Below are positions 50,644 to 59,542 of a stretch of DNA of 64,000 bases, piece by piece (position 1 is the first letter of the stretch; each line of letters begins with the position of its first letter). The translations under genes were made by a program, and so were the position numbers. Source of the stretch: DASPKM01 sp035628135. Its GTDB lineage: Bacteria; Bacteroidota; Bacteroidia; Chitinophagales; Chitinophagaceae. Below the pieces are notes generated by a model. It had not been told where the DNA came from. It saw nothing but the letters and a program-made list of their open reading frames with translations, and ran no database searches. The stretch is from positions 620,001 through 684,000 of the forward strand of contig DASPKM010000006.1 of NCBI GenBank assembly GCA_035628135.1, given 5' to 3'.

Positions 50644-53175
50644 CTACCCCTCCTGCCTTAAAATTTCCAGCGGAGGCTTGCGCACTACAAAGCGGCTGTT
50701 GGCAAGACCGATCACCACCGTTAGCATGGCAACCGATACAAATACAATGATCATCGGGAGTATTTCAGGAGTAAAGCTGGTCTCAAATACGTAATACGCC
50801 AATGCCCAGCTTCCTGCCAATGCCAGCAGTATACCCGTGAATGCAGCCAATGAGCCCAGGAAAAAATATTCCAACGCGGTGATCGCAAATATTTGCCGGC
50901 GGCTGCTTCCCAGCGTTCGCAATAACACACTTTCCTGCACGCGCTGGTATTTGCTGATGAGCACCGACGCCACCAGCACAATCAATCCCGTGATCATGCT
51001 AAAGCCAGCCATGAAGCGGATCACAAAGCCGATCTTACCCAACACTTCATCCAATATGCTTAGAATCAGCCCGAGGTCTATGATGGACACATTGGGGAAA
51101 CGCCTTACGAGCGTTTGCTGAAAGCGGGCCGACACTTCAACCGATGGAACGTGCGTCATTATCACATGGAACTGCGGCGCCTCGTCCAGTACGCCGCCTG
51201 GGAACACTACTATGAAATTTGTTTGTACCCTGTTCCAATCCACTTTGCGCAGGCTTCCTACAATGGTCTGCACCAACGCACCCTGCACGTTAAACAATAG
51301 GGTATCGCCTAGCTTAATGGAATTGTTCTTTGCATAATTCTGCTCCAACGAAATCATTGGTATTCCTGAACTGTTTGCGCTGCCTGTCCACTTACCGTCC
51401 ACTATTCTTTCAGAAGAGATCAATGTATCCCGGTAAGTAACGCGATACTCACGATTGAATATCCATTGGTGCATTTTAATGGTGCTGTCTTTGCGCAGCG
51501 TTTCCACGTTAATATCGTTCACTGCTTCCAGGCGCATGCTTACGATAGGAACGGTTCCATTTACGGGCAATCCCTGCTGCCGCGCAAGCGCTACTACCGA
51601 ATCGCGTTGGCTCGCCTGTATATCGAACAATACCATGTTGGGTTGGTCGCCGCTGGCAGACAAAGTGATCCGGTCCAAAAGAATAGATTGAACAAAGAAC
51701 ATTGTGCAAATGAGGGCCGTTCCAAGGCCGATGGAAACAATCAGGATCCCGGTTTGATTATTCGGCCGGTACAAGTTGGCCAGCCCCTGCCGCCAAACAT
51801 AGCTCCACGAAGCAGGGAAAAATCGCCTGACCATCCACGTTAGCAGGGCTGCGATACCAGTCAGTATTAAGAAAGCTATTACTATGCCCAGGCTAAACAC
51901 AATGGCCTCCATCCACTCCCCCAACTGCATATAAGTAAACGTAACTATAAACCCAAGTATCAGCGCATAGATCAGCCATTTGTACACATCCTTTATCAGG
52001 GTATGCTCAAAAGAAACGCGCAGCGAATTCAGCGGCGATATTTTGCGGATGGACACCAACGGCAGCAAAGCAAATAAAACAGATATCACCAATCCCAATA
52101 CAATGCCCTGCCCGATGGCTGTCCACGAAATAGCCGGCTGCACTTCTATCGGCAACAGTTCCTTTAATACCACGGGCAAAAATTGCTGGATGATGGTTCC
52201 CAATGCAGCGCCTATGATGGAACCGATGAGACCTATTACTGCTATCTGCACCAGGTAAATAAAAAAGGCCTGCGATGCTTTTGTGCCGAGGCAGCGCAGC
52301 ACCGCGATGGTATTGATCTTTTCCCGTACATAAATATGAATGGCGCTCGCCACGCCGATGCAACCGAGCAGCAATGCAATAAAACCAATGAGTGATAAGA
52401 AGCGCGTCACGTCTTCGAAGGAGCGCGTGGTGTCGTTCTTTTGCGTTTCGATGGTATCGTACCATAATCCCTCGGCCTCCAGCCGCGGTTCTATGTTCTC
52501 TACAACTTCCCCGATGTTTACGGGCTTATCATATTTAAAATAATAGCGGTAGTTGATGCGGCTCCCCTTTTGTTCCAGGCCCGTTTGCTGAAGGTATGCC
52601 ATTGGAATATAAACCACAGGCGCAACCGAAGCTGATATGCCGGTCTTTCCCGGGGCTCCGAGCAAAGTGCCGGCAATTACGAAACCGAGATTGCCAATCT
52701 TGATCGTATCGCCCTGTTGCGCGTCAAACTGCAGCATCAGCGCTTCGTCTACCAATGCCTGTTGCCCTGTCCGGAATGAACGTGCCGCCGACACGGGCAC
52801 CGTTTCAAAATCTCCGTAATAAGGGTACTCGCCGCCCAATGCCTTTACTTCGATCAGTCTTGTACCCCCATTCTTAGGAAAATAGATCATGGAAGAAAAG
52901 CTGCGCTGCTCCGACCTGCGGTCGCCCAATGAATCAACCAAACCTCCCAGCGCATTGCCAATGGGCTTGTTGCCCGTAATTTCCAGGTCTGCCCCCAGCA
53001 GGGCCGAGGCCTGTTTGTCTATTTCTTCGCGCAATACGTTTCCCAGCGAGTAAATGGCCACCAAAGCGGCAATGCCCAAAATAATAGAAGACACAAACAA
53101 CAATAACCGTGACCGGTTTCTCCGGCTGTCGCGCCACGCCATTAATAAGGTCCACCTGAAATTGAATCGCTTCAT
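50644..53175 (-). CDS. YbbP-like FtsX-type ABC transporter permease
   Basis: The 843-residue protein has ten or so membrane helices in two FtsX halves with large periplasmic regions between them, the layout of YbbP/LolCE-like permeases. Recognisable FtsX segments are YVREKINTIAVLRCLGTKASQAFFIY (about 293-318, read as two parts) and SKYQRVQESVLLRTLGSSRRQIFAI near the C-terminus. The ATG at 53175 is used; the frame extends to a TTG at 53202. It should form a complex with the ATPase encoded 16 bases upstream and probably extracts or moves lipids or lipoproteins at the inner membrane. Confidence 0.9.
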   Translation of the reverse strand: MKRFNFRWTLLMAWRDSRRNRSRLLLFVSSIILGIAALVAIYSLGNVLREEIDKQASALLGADLEITGNKPIGNALGGLVDSLGDRRSEQRSFSSMIYFPKNGGTRLIEVKALGGEYPYYGDFETVPVSAARSFRTGQQALVDEALMLQFDAQQGDTIKIGNLGFVIAGTLLGAPGKTGISASVAPVVYIPMAYLQQTGLEQKGSRINYRYYFKYDKPVNIGEVVENIEPRLEAEGLWYDTIETQKNDTTRSFEDVTRFLSLIGFIALLLGCIGVASAIHIYVREKINTIAVLRCLGTKASQAFFIYLVQIAVIGLIGSIIGAALGTIIQQFLPVVLKELLPIEVQPAISWTAIGQGIVLGLVISVLFALLPLVSIRKISPLNSLRVSFEHTLIKDVYKWLIYALILGFIVTFTYMQLGEWMEAIVFSLGIVIAFLILTGIAALLTWMVRRFFPASWSYVWRQGLANLYRPNNQTGILIVSIGLGTALICTMFFVQSILLDRITLSASGDQPNMVLFDIQASQRDSVVALARQQGLPVNGTVPIVSMRLEAVNDINVETLRKDSTIKMHQWIFNREYRVTYRDTLISSERIVDGKWTGSANSSGIPMISLEQNYAKNNSIKLGDTLLFNVQGALVQTIVGSLRKVDWNRVQTNFIVVFPGGVLDEAPQFHVIMTHVPSVEVSARFQQTLVRRFPNVSIIDLGLILSILDEVLGKIGFVIRFMAGFSMITGLIVLVASVLISKYQRVQESVLLRTLGSSRRQIFAITALEYFFLGSLAAFTGILLALAGSWALAYYVFETSFTPEILPMIIVFVSVAMLTVVIGLANSRFVVRKPPLEILRQEG

Positions 53176-53191
53176 GCTGTGTTGGTTTCTG

Positions 53192-53887
53192 CTAGCTCGC
53201 AAATTGTTCTACCGCTTCATTGCTTACGATCCTTCCTCCTTTCAGTCGTACGATCCTTCCTGTTCGGGCGGCAAGCTCAGCGTTGTGCGTAACAAGGATC
53301 AGCGTGGTGCCCGCTTCCTTATTAAGATCGAATAAAAGGTTTTCTATTTTTTCGCTGTTCTCCGCGTCGAGGTTACCGGTTGGTTCATCCGCAAATAATA
53401 TGGACGGTCTGTTACAAAATGCCCTTGCCAGCGACACGCGTTGCTGTTCGCCGCCGCTCAATTGCACGGGGTAATGATGGGCCCGTTCGGCCAATCCAAC
53501 TTTTTCCAATAAGTCCATCGCGATTGGCTTTACATGCCTTTGCCCGCGTAATTCCAATGGCACCATTACATTTTCAAGGGCGGTCAATGTGGACAGCAAT
53601 TGGAAATTCTGGAAAATAAATCCTACGTGCTGGTTGCGTACCTGGGCGCGCTCGTCTTCATTCAATGTTTCAAGCCTGATGCTATTCAACTCCACGCTTC
53701 CTGAGCTGGGCCGGTCGAGGCCGGCGCATAGTCCCAGTAAGGTTGTTTTACCGCTGCCTGATGGCCCAACAATGGACAGGGTTGACCCTGGCATGACCGA
53801 AAAGCTGATACTATCCAATACCGTTAGTGTGCGGCCCGCGCTTTGATATGTTTTGCTTACGTTCTCTACCTTGAGGATTGCGTTCAT
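53192..53887 (-). CDS. YbbA/LolD-like ABC transporter ATP-binding protein
   Basis: The 231-residue ATPase has Walker A GPSGSGKTTLLGL (about 40-52), the signature LSGGEQQRVSLARA (about 143-156) and Walker B ILFADEPTGNLD (about 164-175). It carries the MacB/LolD-group sequence FIFQNFQLLSTLTALENVMVP split over the Q loop. It acts at the cytoplasmic face with the adjacent YbbP-like permease. The pair is divergent from a TesA-like esterase gene, matching the ybbA-ybbP/tesA order of Escherichia coli. Confidence 0.93.
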   Translation of the reverse strand: MNAILKVENVSKTYQSAGRTLTVLDSISFSVMPGSTLSIVGPSGSGKTTLLGLCAGLDRPSSGSVELNSIRLETLNEDERAQVRNQHVGFIFQNFQLLSTLTALENVMVPLELRGQRHVKPIAMDLLEKVGLAERAHHYPVQLSGGEQQRVSLARAFCNRPSILFADEPTGNLDAENSEKIENLLFDLNKEAGTTLILVTHNAELAARTGRIVRLKGGRIVSNEAVEQFAS

Positions 53888-53905
53888 AATTCCAGAGCTA
53901 TTGAA

Positions 53906-54018
53906 GTCATTAGGTCATCAGGTCACTCGGTCATTGATGATGAGCCTTCAGTACAGTTAGTTGAGCAAATGAAAACATTGTTACACCTAATGACTTAATG
54001 ACCCAATGACCTAATGAC
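53906..54018. repeat. Octamer-periodic inverted repeat, copy 3 (large hairpin)
   Basis: The left arm is four contiguous octamers (GTCATTAG, GTCATCAG, GTCACTCG, GTCATTGA, 53906-53937). The right arm is four in the complementary orientation (CTAATGAC, TTAATGAC, CCAATGAC, CTAATGAC, 53987-54018). They can form an imperfect 32-bp stem over a 49-base loop. It fills most of the 152-base divergent gap between ybbA and the tesA-like gene, so it may affect both promoters. Confidence 0.75.
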
Positions 54019-54039
54019 TTATTTGTTTAATTTGGTAAA

Positions 54040-54723
54040 ATGAAAATTAAAGGATTATTTACAATTTTACTGGTCTCTATCATCTCCTGTACAGAAAATA
54101 ACAAATCTGCTGAGCAATCTGCCGACACTGCCAAAACCAATACAAAGGATACCAGCGTGACCAATGAAGCGGTAAAAACCATCGTTTTTTTCGGTAATAG
54201 TCTTACGGCTGGCTATGGGCTCGATCCATCCGAGGCCTTTCCCGCACTGATCCAGCAAAAGATCGATTCCATGAGGCTTCCTTATAAAGTAGTCAATGCG
54301 GGAGTGAGTGGCGAAACTTCTTCAGGCGGCAATGCCAGGGTGGATTGGATACTGCGGCAACCACCGGCCGTTTTTGTATTGGAGCTTGGCGCAAATGATG
54401 GCCTGCGCGGCATTCCACTCACCGAAACAAAAAAGAACCTTCAGTCCATCATCGACAAGGTAAAAGCAAAAAATCCAAATGTTACCATCATCCTGGCAGG
54501 CATGATGATGCCACCTAATATGGGCGAGCAGTACACCAGCCAGTTCCGCGCCATCTATCCTGACCTTGCAAAAGAAAATAATCTTCCATTGATTCCTTTC
54601 CTGCTACAGGGCGTAGGTGGCGAAGCCCATCTGAACCAGCAGGATGGTATTCATCCCACTGCGGAAGGACATGAAATAGTAGCGGAAAACGTGTGGGCGA
54701 TACTGAAGAACAACCTGCCTTAA
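54040..54723 (+). CDS. TesA-like SGNH hydrolase (arylesterase), lipoprotein
   Basis: The 227-residue protein has a lipoprotein signal (TILLVSIISCTEN, Cys17). The SGNH blocks are present: FFGNSLTAGYGL with the nucleophile Ser (GNS in place of the usual GDS), a Gly in VSGETSSGGNARVDW, GANDGLRG and DGIHPTAEGH with the catalytic Asp and His. These enzymes cut acyl esters or thioesters of lipids. It is divergent from the ybbA/ybbP-type genes, as tesA is in Escherichia coli, and convergent with cbpM, overlapping its end by 4 bases. It likely resides at the outer membrane or in the periplasm. Confidence 0.9.
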   Translation: MKIKGLFTILLVSIISCTENNKSAEQSADTAKTNTKDTSVTNEAVKTIVFFGNSLTAGYGLDPSEAFPALIQQKIDSMRLPYKVVNAGVSGETSSGGNARVDWILRQPPAVFVLELGANDGLRGIPLTETKKNLQSIIDKVKAKNPNVTIILAGMMMPPNMGEQYTSQFRAIYPDLAKENNLPLIPFLLQGVGGEAHLNQQDGIHPTAEGHEIVAENVWAILKNNLP

Positions 54724-54998
54724 TCCCTGCTCTTCAATTGCTGCACTTCCTCTTGCAAACGCTTCACCCGTTCCAGCAACGATGCTATAGCCTCGATGCC
54801 CTCCAGGTTAATGTCCAACTCATAATGGAAACAGATGAATTTTTCCAGGTCCTGCAACTGCTCGGGATGGATGTATGACCTGCCTTCGACGGTTGTGATC
54901 TCTATCAATCCCGCGGTTTGCAGAGAATCGATAAAGGTATATTCAATGTGATGATGCGTGCAGATGGCATCGGCCGGTATCAGTTGCTCCTGTTCCAT
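54720..54998 (-). CDS. cbpM: Chaperone modulator CbpM
   Basis: The 92-residue protein has the short helical fold of CbpM, a MerR-related regulator that binds and inhibits the J-domain protein CbpA. It contains FIDSLQTAGLIEITTVEG, SYIHPEQLQDLEKFICFHYEL and a C-terminal coiled coil (ASLLERVKRLQEEVQQLKS). It begins one base after the end of the cbpA-type gene and is cotranscribed with it, the usual arrangement. It overlaps the end of the convergent esterase by 4 bases. Confidence 0.88.
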   Translation of the reverse strand: MEQEQLIPADAICTHHHIEYTFIDSLQTAGLIEITTVEGRSYIHPEQLQDLEKFICFHYELDINLEGIEAIASLLERVKRLQEEVQQLKSRD

Positions 54999-54999
54999 A

Positions 55000-55938
55000 T
55001 TACTTGTTTTTATCGATGTCGGCTAGCTGACTGAACAATTCTTTTTCTTTTTCACTAAGGTTCACCGGTATTTTCACTTCGAAGGTTACGTAGAGGTCGC
55101 CCGATTGACCATCCTGTTTGTACACGGGAAAGCCCTTGCCCTTAAGCCTTGTTTTCGATCCTGGCTGAGTTCCGGGATTTACTTTCAGCTTCACTTGTCC
55201 ACCCAATGTATTTACGAGGGTTTCTCCACCGAGCACGGCGGTGTACAGGTCGATGGCGGCAGTGGTATAAAGATCATCGCCCACACGCCGGAACCGCGCA
55301 TCGCTGTCAATGATAAAAGTAATATACAGGTCGCCGGCAGGTCCGCCATTGACGCCGGGCCCGCCATGTCCCTTGAGCTTGATGACCTGGCCATTGGCCA
55401 CACCTGCCGGAATGGTAATGCGGATCTTTTTTCCGTTGACCGTAATTACCTGTTGATGCGTGCTGGCGGCATCGGCAAGACTTAAATGCAATTTTGCTTC
55501 ATAGTCTTCTCCGCGAAACTTCATGCTACCTCCACCACGCCGCCCCGAAGTTGAAGCGCCCCTGCCGAACAACGATTCAAAAAAATCAGAAAAACCTTCT
55601 TCTCCCTGGCCGCCGGAAAAAGTAAACTCACCCCAATCCATACCCGCGCCTTGTCCTGCTGTTTGCCTTTGCGACTGTCTCGATTTTTCAAATTCCTCGG
55701 CCTGTTTCCAGTGTTCCCCATATTGCTGGCCATACTGGTCGTACTTGCGGCGCATTTCAGGATCGCTCAGTACTTCATTGGCTTCGTTGATCTGCTGAAA
55801 AAGTTTTTGTGCTTCCTTATTATTAGGATTGAGGTCGGGATGGTATTTGCGCGCCAGCTTGCGGTAAGCCTTTTTAATGTCGTCCTGACTTGCGTTCTTG
55901 TCTAATCCCAGTATTTTATAGTAATCTATATAAGCCAT
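55000..55938 (-). CDS. cbpA: CbpA-type DnaJ co-chaperone
   Basis: The 312-residue protein begins MAYIDYYKILGLDKNASQDD and has a J domain (1-70) with HPD in RKYHPDLNPNN. A Gly-rich linker contains SDFFESLFGRGAST. There is no zinc-binding CxxCxGxG region, and the C-terminal substrate-binding domain (about 135-305) carries RITIPAGVANGQVIKLKGHG and ends DLYVTFEVKIPVNLS. This domain order is that of CbpA, a DnaK partner used in stress. The ATG at 55938 is used because the longer frame begins in the promoter region. cbpM follows one base later. Confidence 0.92.
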   Translation of the reverse strand: MAYIDYYKILGLDKNASQDDIKKAYRKLARKYHPDLNPNNKEAQKLFQQINEANEVLSDPEMRRKYDQYGQQYGEHWKQAEEFEKSRQSQRQTAGQGAGMDWGEFTFSGGQGEEGFSDFFESLFGRGASTSGRRGGGSMKFRGEDYEAKLHLSLADAASTHQQVITVNGKKIRITIPAGVANGQVIKLKGHGGPGVNGGPAGDLYITFIIDSDARFRRVGDDLYTTAAIDLYTAVLGGETLVNTLGGQVKLKVNPGTQPGSKTRLKGKGFPVYKQDGQSGDLYVTFEVKIPVNLSEKEKELFSQLADIDKNK

Positions 55939-55941
55939 GCA

Positions 55942-55949
55942 CAAAATTA
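55942..55949 (-). promoter_or_regulatory. -7 promoter box abutting the cbpA start
   Basis: Minus-strand TAATTTTG, an exact TAnnTTTG match, ends only 3 bases before the ATG at 55938. Transcription would begin at or very near the start codon, giving a leaderless mRNA for cbpA and cbpM. Confidence 0.55.
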
Positions 55950-56155
55950 TCAAATTGAAAAATATGGGAATTTGCCGGTTGGTCAAAATGCTAAGAGCAA
56001 AGTCTAATACCGCTGTATCATTAGAGTATTTTTAAGCACCCTCATCAATTTCAAGATATTTCACATGCAATACGGGCACGCCAACAGCCGGCAGAACATT
56101 GAATTTTACAGCATCGCCGGAGATATTGATCGAACAATAAAATTGAAAGAAACGC

Positions 56156-56920
56156 TTACGCCGTATAGCGAATAGGATTGGCCGACATTTCCATTTCGGC
56201 TTCGATAGTATCGGCAAATATTTCCCGCGGTGGTTTGTTGAACAGGCGCACTTTGGAGAAAATAACCGCCAGCGTTTGCCATGCTGTTTTGCGTATGATG
56301 CGCATGTCGAGCCAGAAGTTACAGTTCCTTACATAGAATGCATCGTATTGATAACGGCGGAATATGCTTTGATAAGTGGTGGTGGGCCCACGATAGCCTT
56401 TTATCTGTGCAAGTCCTGTAATGCCGGGCTTGACGAGGCTGCGGAACTTATAGTTTGACACCAACACGGAAAACCTGTTGCAGTCTGCGTGCATGTGCGG
56501 CCTGGGGCCAACAATGCTCATGTCGCCAAACAATACGTTCAAAAATTGCGGAAGCTCATCCAGGCTGGATTTCCTTAGGAAATTGCCGATCCTGGTAATG
56601 CGAATATCGTTTTCCCTTGCCTGCGTGGTATTGGCATCGGGATTTACTACCATGGTGCGGAACTTATAGCAAAGGAAGCTTTTGCCGCCACGTCCTACAC
56701 GGCGTTGCACGAAAAAAACAGGACCTCTCGAGTCCAGTTTAATGATCAAAGCCAATAATGGAAAAAGCCAACTGAAAACACCTACGAATAAAATGATAGA
56801 AATACCCAGGTCGAATACCCGCTTGAAGAAGTAAAAATGCTTCCTTTCGTCGATATATCTCCTATATGGGCCAGAGGTTGCTTCTGTCTCAAAGGATAAT
56901 GGGCTTGCCTGGATCTTCAT
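56156..56920 (-). CDS. Undecaprenyl-phosphate sugar-1-phosphate transferase (WcaJ-type)
   Basis: The 254-residue protein has one membrane helix (about 35-58, ISIILFVGVFSWLFPLLALII) followed by the bacterial sugar-transferase domain: VFFVQRRVGRGGKSF, CYKFRTM, LRKSSLDELPQFLNVLFGDMSIVGPRP and KPGITGLAQIKGY (about 165-177). These are the family hallmarks. It attaches the first sugar phosphate to undecaprenyl phosphate in exopolysaccharide synthesis. It is short because it lacks the N-terminal multi-helix domain of full-length WcaJ. It is divergent from the flippase gene, so this is the left edge of the exopolysaccharide locus. Confidence 0.93.
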   Translation of the reverse strand: MKIQASPLSFETEATSGPYRRYIDERKHFYFFKRVFDLGISIILFVGVFSWLFPLLALIIKLDSRGPVFFVQRRVGRGGKSFLCYKFRTMVVNPDANTTQARENDIRITRIGNFLRKSSLDELPQFLNVLFGDMSIVGPRPHMHADCNRFSVLVSNYKFRSLVKPGITGLAQIKGYRGPTTTYQSIFRRYQYDAFYVRNCNFWLDMRIIRKTAWQTLAVIFSKVRLFNKPPREIFADTIEAEMEMSANPIRYTA

Positions 56921-57184
56921 ATTTTAACTTAAAGCCGGTTGATAAATTTATTTATGCCTGGCCAACAATCGTTCAGCCGCGAAATTACAGGTAATTTTTT
57001 CAAACATCGTACCAGTTTATCTACAACTGTGTGAAAAACAACCTTATTGCAACTGACAAAACCATATCCCCAAACGTTGCACTACCTCAAATATTATCCA
57101 GGCTGCCTTGTTTTACGAAAACAATTGCTACAACGTTGGGAAACCTTTATAATCAGTATGTTACTCAAATAGTTAATAGAACCA

Positions 57185-57192
57185 TAAATTTG
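57185..57192 (+). promoter_or_regulatory. -7 promoter box for the flippase gene
   Basis: TAAATTTG, an exact TAnnTTTG match, lies 21 bases upstream of the ATG at 57214. It argues that the GTG at 57031 is not the start, because that frame would be translated through the promoter. Confidence 0.5.
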
Positions 57193-57213
57193 CCGCTGCC
57201 CAAGAGCCCCAAC

Positions 57214-58539
57214 ATGCTTAAACGAATCGCCATTATTGCGTTCTTTACCGGCAGCGGTCAGCTGCTGTCCCTTTTCGTATTGAAGTACATCTCGCGGCAT
57301 TCCAACCTTGCGCAATTGAAAAGCATTGCGGAGATTGATTCACTGGTATTCTTTATTATGAATATTATAGCGCTGGGACTGCAGTCGGCGGCTATGCGGA
57401 ACCTGGCACAATCGGGCAACTGGCGAGAGGAATATTATGATACCCAAAGCGCCCGCGTTACGCTGGGCCTGCTATTGATGGCCGGCGCCGCGTTGTATTT
57501 CATCAATCCCTACTATATTATCTTCCTGCTATCGCCGGTGCTGGCGTGGAGCGGAGACTATGCGTTGTATGGCCGCGGCCACCCGATTGCAGGGTCCATG
57601 ATAGCTTTTGTGCGATTGGCCTTGCCATTTTCCGCTGTATTGCTGGCGGCCCTGTATTATCCAGACCTGCTCGGTTGGGTGTATGCAATTTCACTTGCCG
57701 TAATATATTTTGTTACCAATGCCTATATTTCTTATTTCCTGGGAACGTCGTACATATTCAAGCCATCGTTTAAAAAGCTGAGGTTATATATCCACAGCCT
57801 CCCGCTTGGCATTGTGGCGCTCTCACTTTATTTCCTTGGCCTGGGACTGATATTGATCCTTCCTTATTTCTACAACCAGGATGCGATCATTACAGTAGCA
57901 TTTCTTGGATTGAAATTCTACATCATTTTTAAAGGAGTGCTGCGCATCATTCACCAGGCTTTCTTAAAAGAAATGACCTCCGGGGCCATTTGCCTGAAAG
58001 TTGATCAATTATCAATCCTGGCGGGCGGCTTGCTGCTGGCTTCAACGCTCATCTTTCCCGGGTCGTTCATTACTTTGTTTTTTGGTAAGCAATACGTGGA
58101 TGAAAAATTGTTCTTCATGTTGTTGGGAGCAGATGCGCTGATATATTCGCTTTTCCTAAGCTTTGCCACCAGGGCCATGCTGCAAAAAATAGACAAGCAA
58201 TACACGATCATAACGGTAATAGCCGCGGCCATCACCATTGTTTGCGTGATGGTGCTAAGTGCCTTTACACAAAGTGTGATCAATATCGCTGTAAGTCTTG
58301 CCCTGGGTGAAATTACCTGGGCTATTGGACTGATCTGGCTTACAGGTTCCCGGAGGGAAGTAATGGACAGGCTCGTTTTTACCGCAAGCCTTTTGCCGCT
58401 CGTGCTTATTCCGCTTGCTTTCCGGTACTGGCAGGGCGATACGCTGGCGGCTTATTGCATAAGTTTCGGATTGCTTTGCGTCCTGATCTTATTTTTGCAC
58501 TATCGCAAATTTAAAACACTGTCGCACGTACAGCCATAA
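57214..58539 (+). CDS. Oligosaccharide flippase (Wzx-like, MATE/MOP superfamily)
   Basis: The 441-residue protein is almost wholly hydrophobic with about 12 membrane helices. It starts MLKRIAIIAFFTGSGQLLSLFVLKY, the usual opening of Wzx-type flippases, and has short hydrophilic loops between helices. It should flip undecaprenyl-linked saccharide units across the inner membrane. A longer frame from GTG 57031 adds 61 polar residues not typical of the family, and a -7 box lies between the two starts. The methyltransferase gene follows 12 bases later. Confidence 0.83.
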   Translation: MLKRIAIIAFFTGSGQLLSLFVLKYISRHSNLAQLKSIAEIDSLVFFIMNIIALGLQSAAMRNLAQSGNWREEYYDTQSARVTLGLLLMAGAALYFINPYYIIFLLSPVLAWSGDYALYGRGHPIAGSMIAFVRLALPFSAVLLAALYYPDLLGWVYAISLAVIYFVTNAYISYFLGTSYIFKPSFKKLRLYIHSLPLGIVALSLYFLGLGLILILPYFYNQDAIITVAFLGLKFYIIFKGVLRIIHQAFLKEMTSGAICLKVDQLSILAGGLLLASTLIFPGSFITLFFGKQYVDEKLFFMLLGADALIYSLFLSFATRAMLQKIDKQYTIITVIAAAITIVCVMVLSAFTQSVINIAVSLALGEITWAIGLIWLTGSRREVMDRLVFTASLLPLVLIPLAFRYWQGDTLAAYCISFGLLCVLILFLHYRKFKTLSHVQP

Positions 58540-58551
58540 CCTCGCACCACA

Positions 58552-59493
58552 ATGGGCACCGAATGTATTCTCTGTAACAGCATGAACACCGTTATATCGG
58601 CACAAATCGACACCCGGGAGCTTGCGTCCTTGTACCACGAACGTGCCGGCACCGATGCCAGGCGCTTTTTTAACGCAGCCGTCATATGCCTGTACGTTTG
58701 CAACGATTGCGGCTTGAAATTCTACTGGCCCCAGGCCATTGGCGACGGAAAGTTTTACGATGAGCTGCAACAGTACAGCGGTTACTATCTCCAGGAAAAA
58801 CCAGAGTTCAGGGAAGCCGCGAAATTCATTTCATCTGCCGACAATGTATTGGAGATCGGTTGCGGCGAAGGCTTGTTCGCCAATTCCATACAATACAATT
58901 CCTATACAGGCCTCGAGTTCAGCGAAGACGCCATACGAAAGGCGAAGCAACAAGGCCTGAATGTTCTAAACGAATCGCTTCAACAGCATGCATCCACACA
59001 CGAAGCGCAATACGATGTGGTTTGTTATTTCCAGGTGTTGGAGCACGTAAGCCATCCCGGTAGTTTCATACGCGATTCGCTGAAGTGCCTGAAACAGGGC
59101 GGGAAATTGTTAATCGCCGTTCCCAGCGAAGACTCCTTTATCAAAGACGTAGTGAACTTTTACCTGAACATGCCACCGCACCACGCATCGCGGTGGACAG
59201 ACCGCACACTTACAAAGATCGCGGAGCTGTACAACCTGGAGCTGATGCAATTGTACCACGAGCCATTGCACGCCATACACAAACAATTCTATTTAAAAAC
59301 GAAATTGAATAAACAGCTCTCGGCGCTCGTAGGCAAAAAATACAAGGCCGTGGATACAGGCGTGTTCAATAAATTAATATACGGTACGGCCACGCTTTCT
59401 TCTTTCGCGCTCAAAGGTTTAATAGATAGTAAAAATATCATCGGGCAATCTGTGCTGGGTGTGTACAAGAAAAAATTGATTGATATTTTTTAA
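58552..59493 (+). CDS. Class I SAM methyltransferase with zinc-binding N-terminus
   Basis: The 313-residue protein begins with a cysteine motif (CILCNS and CNDCG, about 5-57) that may hold a zinc ion. A SAM-binding site follows in VLEIGCGEGLFANSIQ (about 98-113), then YFQVLEHVSHPGSF and GGKLLIAVPSEDSF. The C-terminal 110 residues contain an aromatic and basic stretch without a clear fold. This type methylates sugars or aglycones in polysaccharide loci. It follows the flippase gene by 12 bases. Confidence 0.85.
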   Translation: MGTECILCNSMNTVISAQIDTRELASLYHERAGTDARRFFNAAVICLYVCNDCGLKFYWPQAIGDGKFYDELQQYSGYYLQEKPEFREAAKFISSADNVLEIGCGEGLFANSIQYNSYTGLEFSEDAIRKAKQQGLNVLNESLQQHASTHEAQYDVVCYFQVLEHVSHPGSFIRDSLKCLKQGGKLLIAVPSEDSFIKDVVNFYLNMPPHHASRWTDRTLTKIAELYNLELMQLYHEPLHAIHKQFYLKTKLNKQLSALVGKKYKAVDTGVFNKLIYGTATLSSFALKGLIDSKNIIGQSVLGVYKKKLIDIF

Positions 59494-59542
59494 ATAATTA
59501 AATTACAGTAGAACCTTTTAATAACTATTAAACCTACTACTT

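Noticed and set aside
56032..56155. Possible coding remnant ending NVLPAVGVPVLHVKYLEI on the minus strand
   Set aside because: The 61-residue frame overlaps the end of the sugar-transferase gene and shows no family match by eye. It may be a decayed gene end, but the evidence is too thin.
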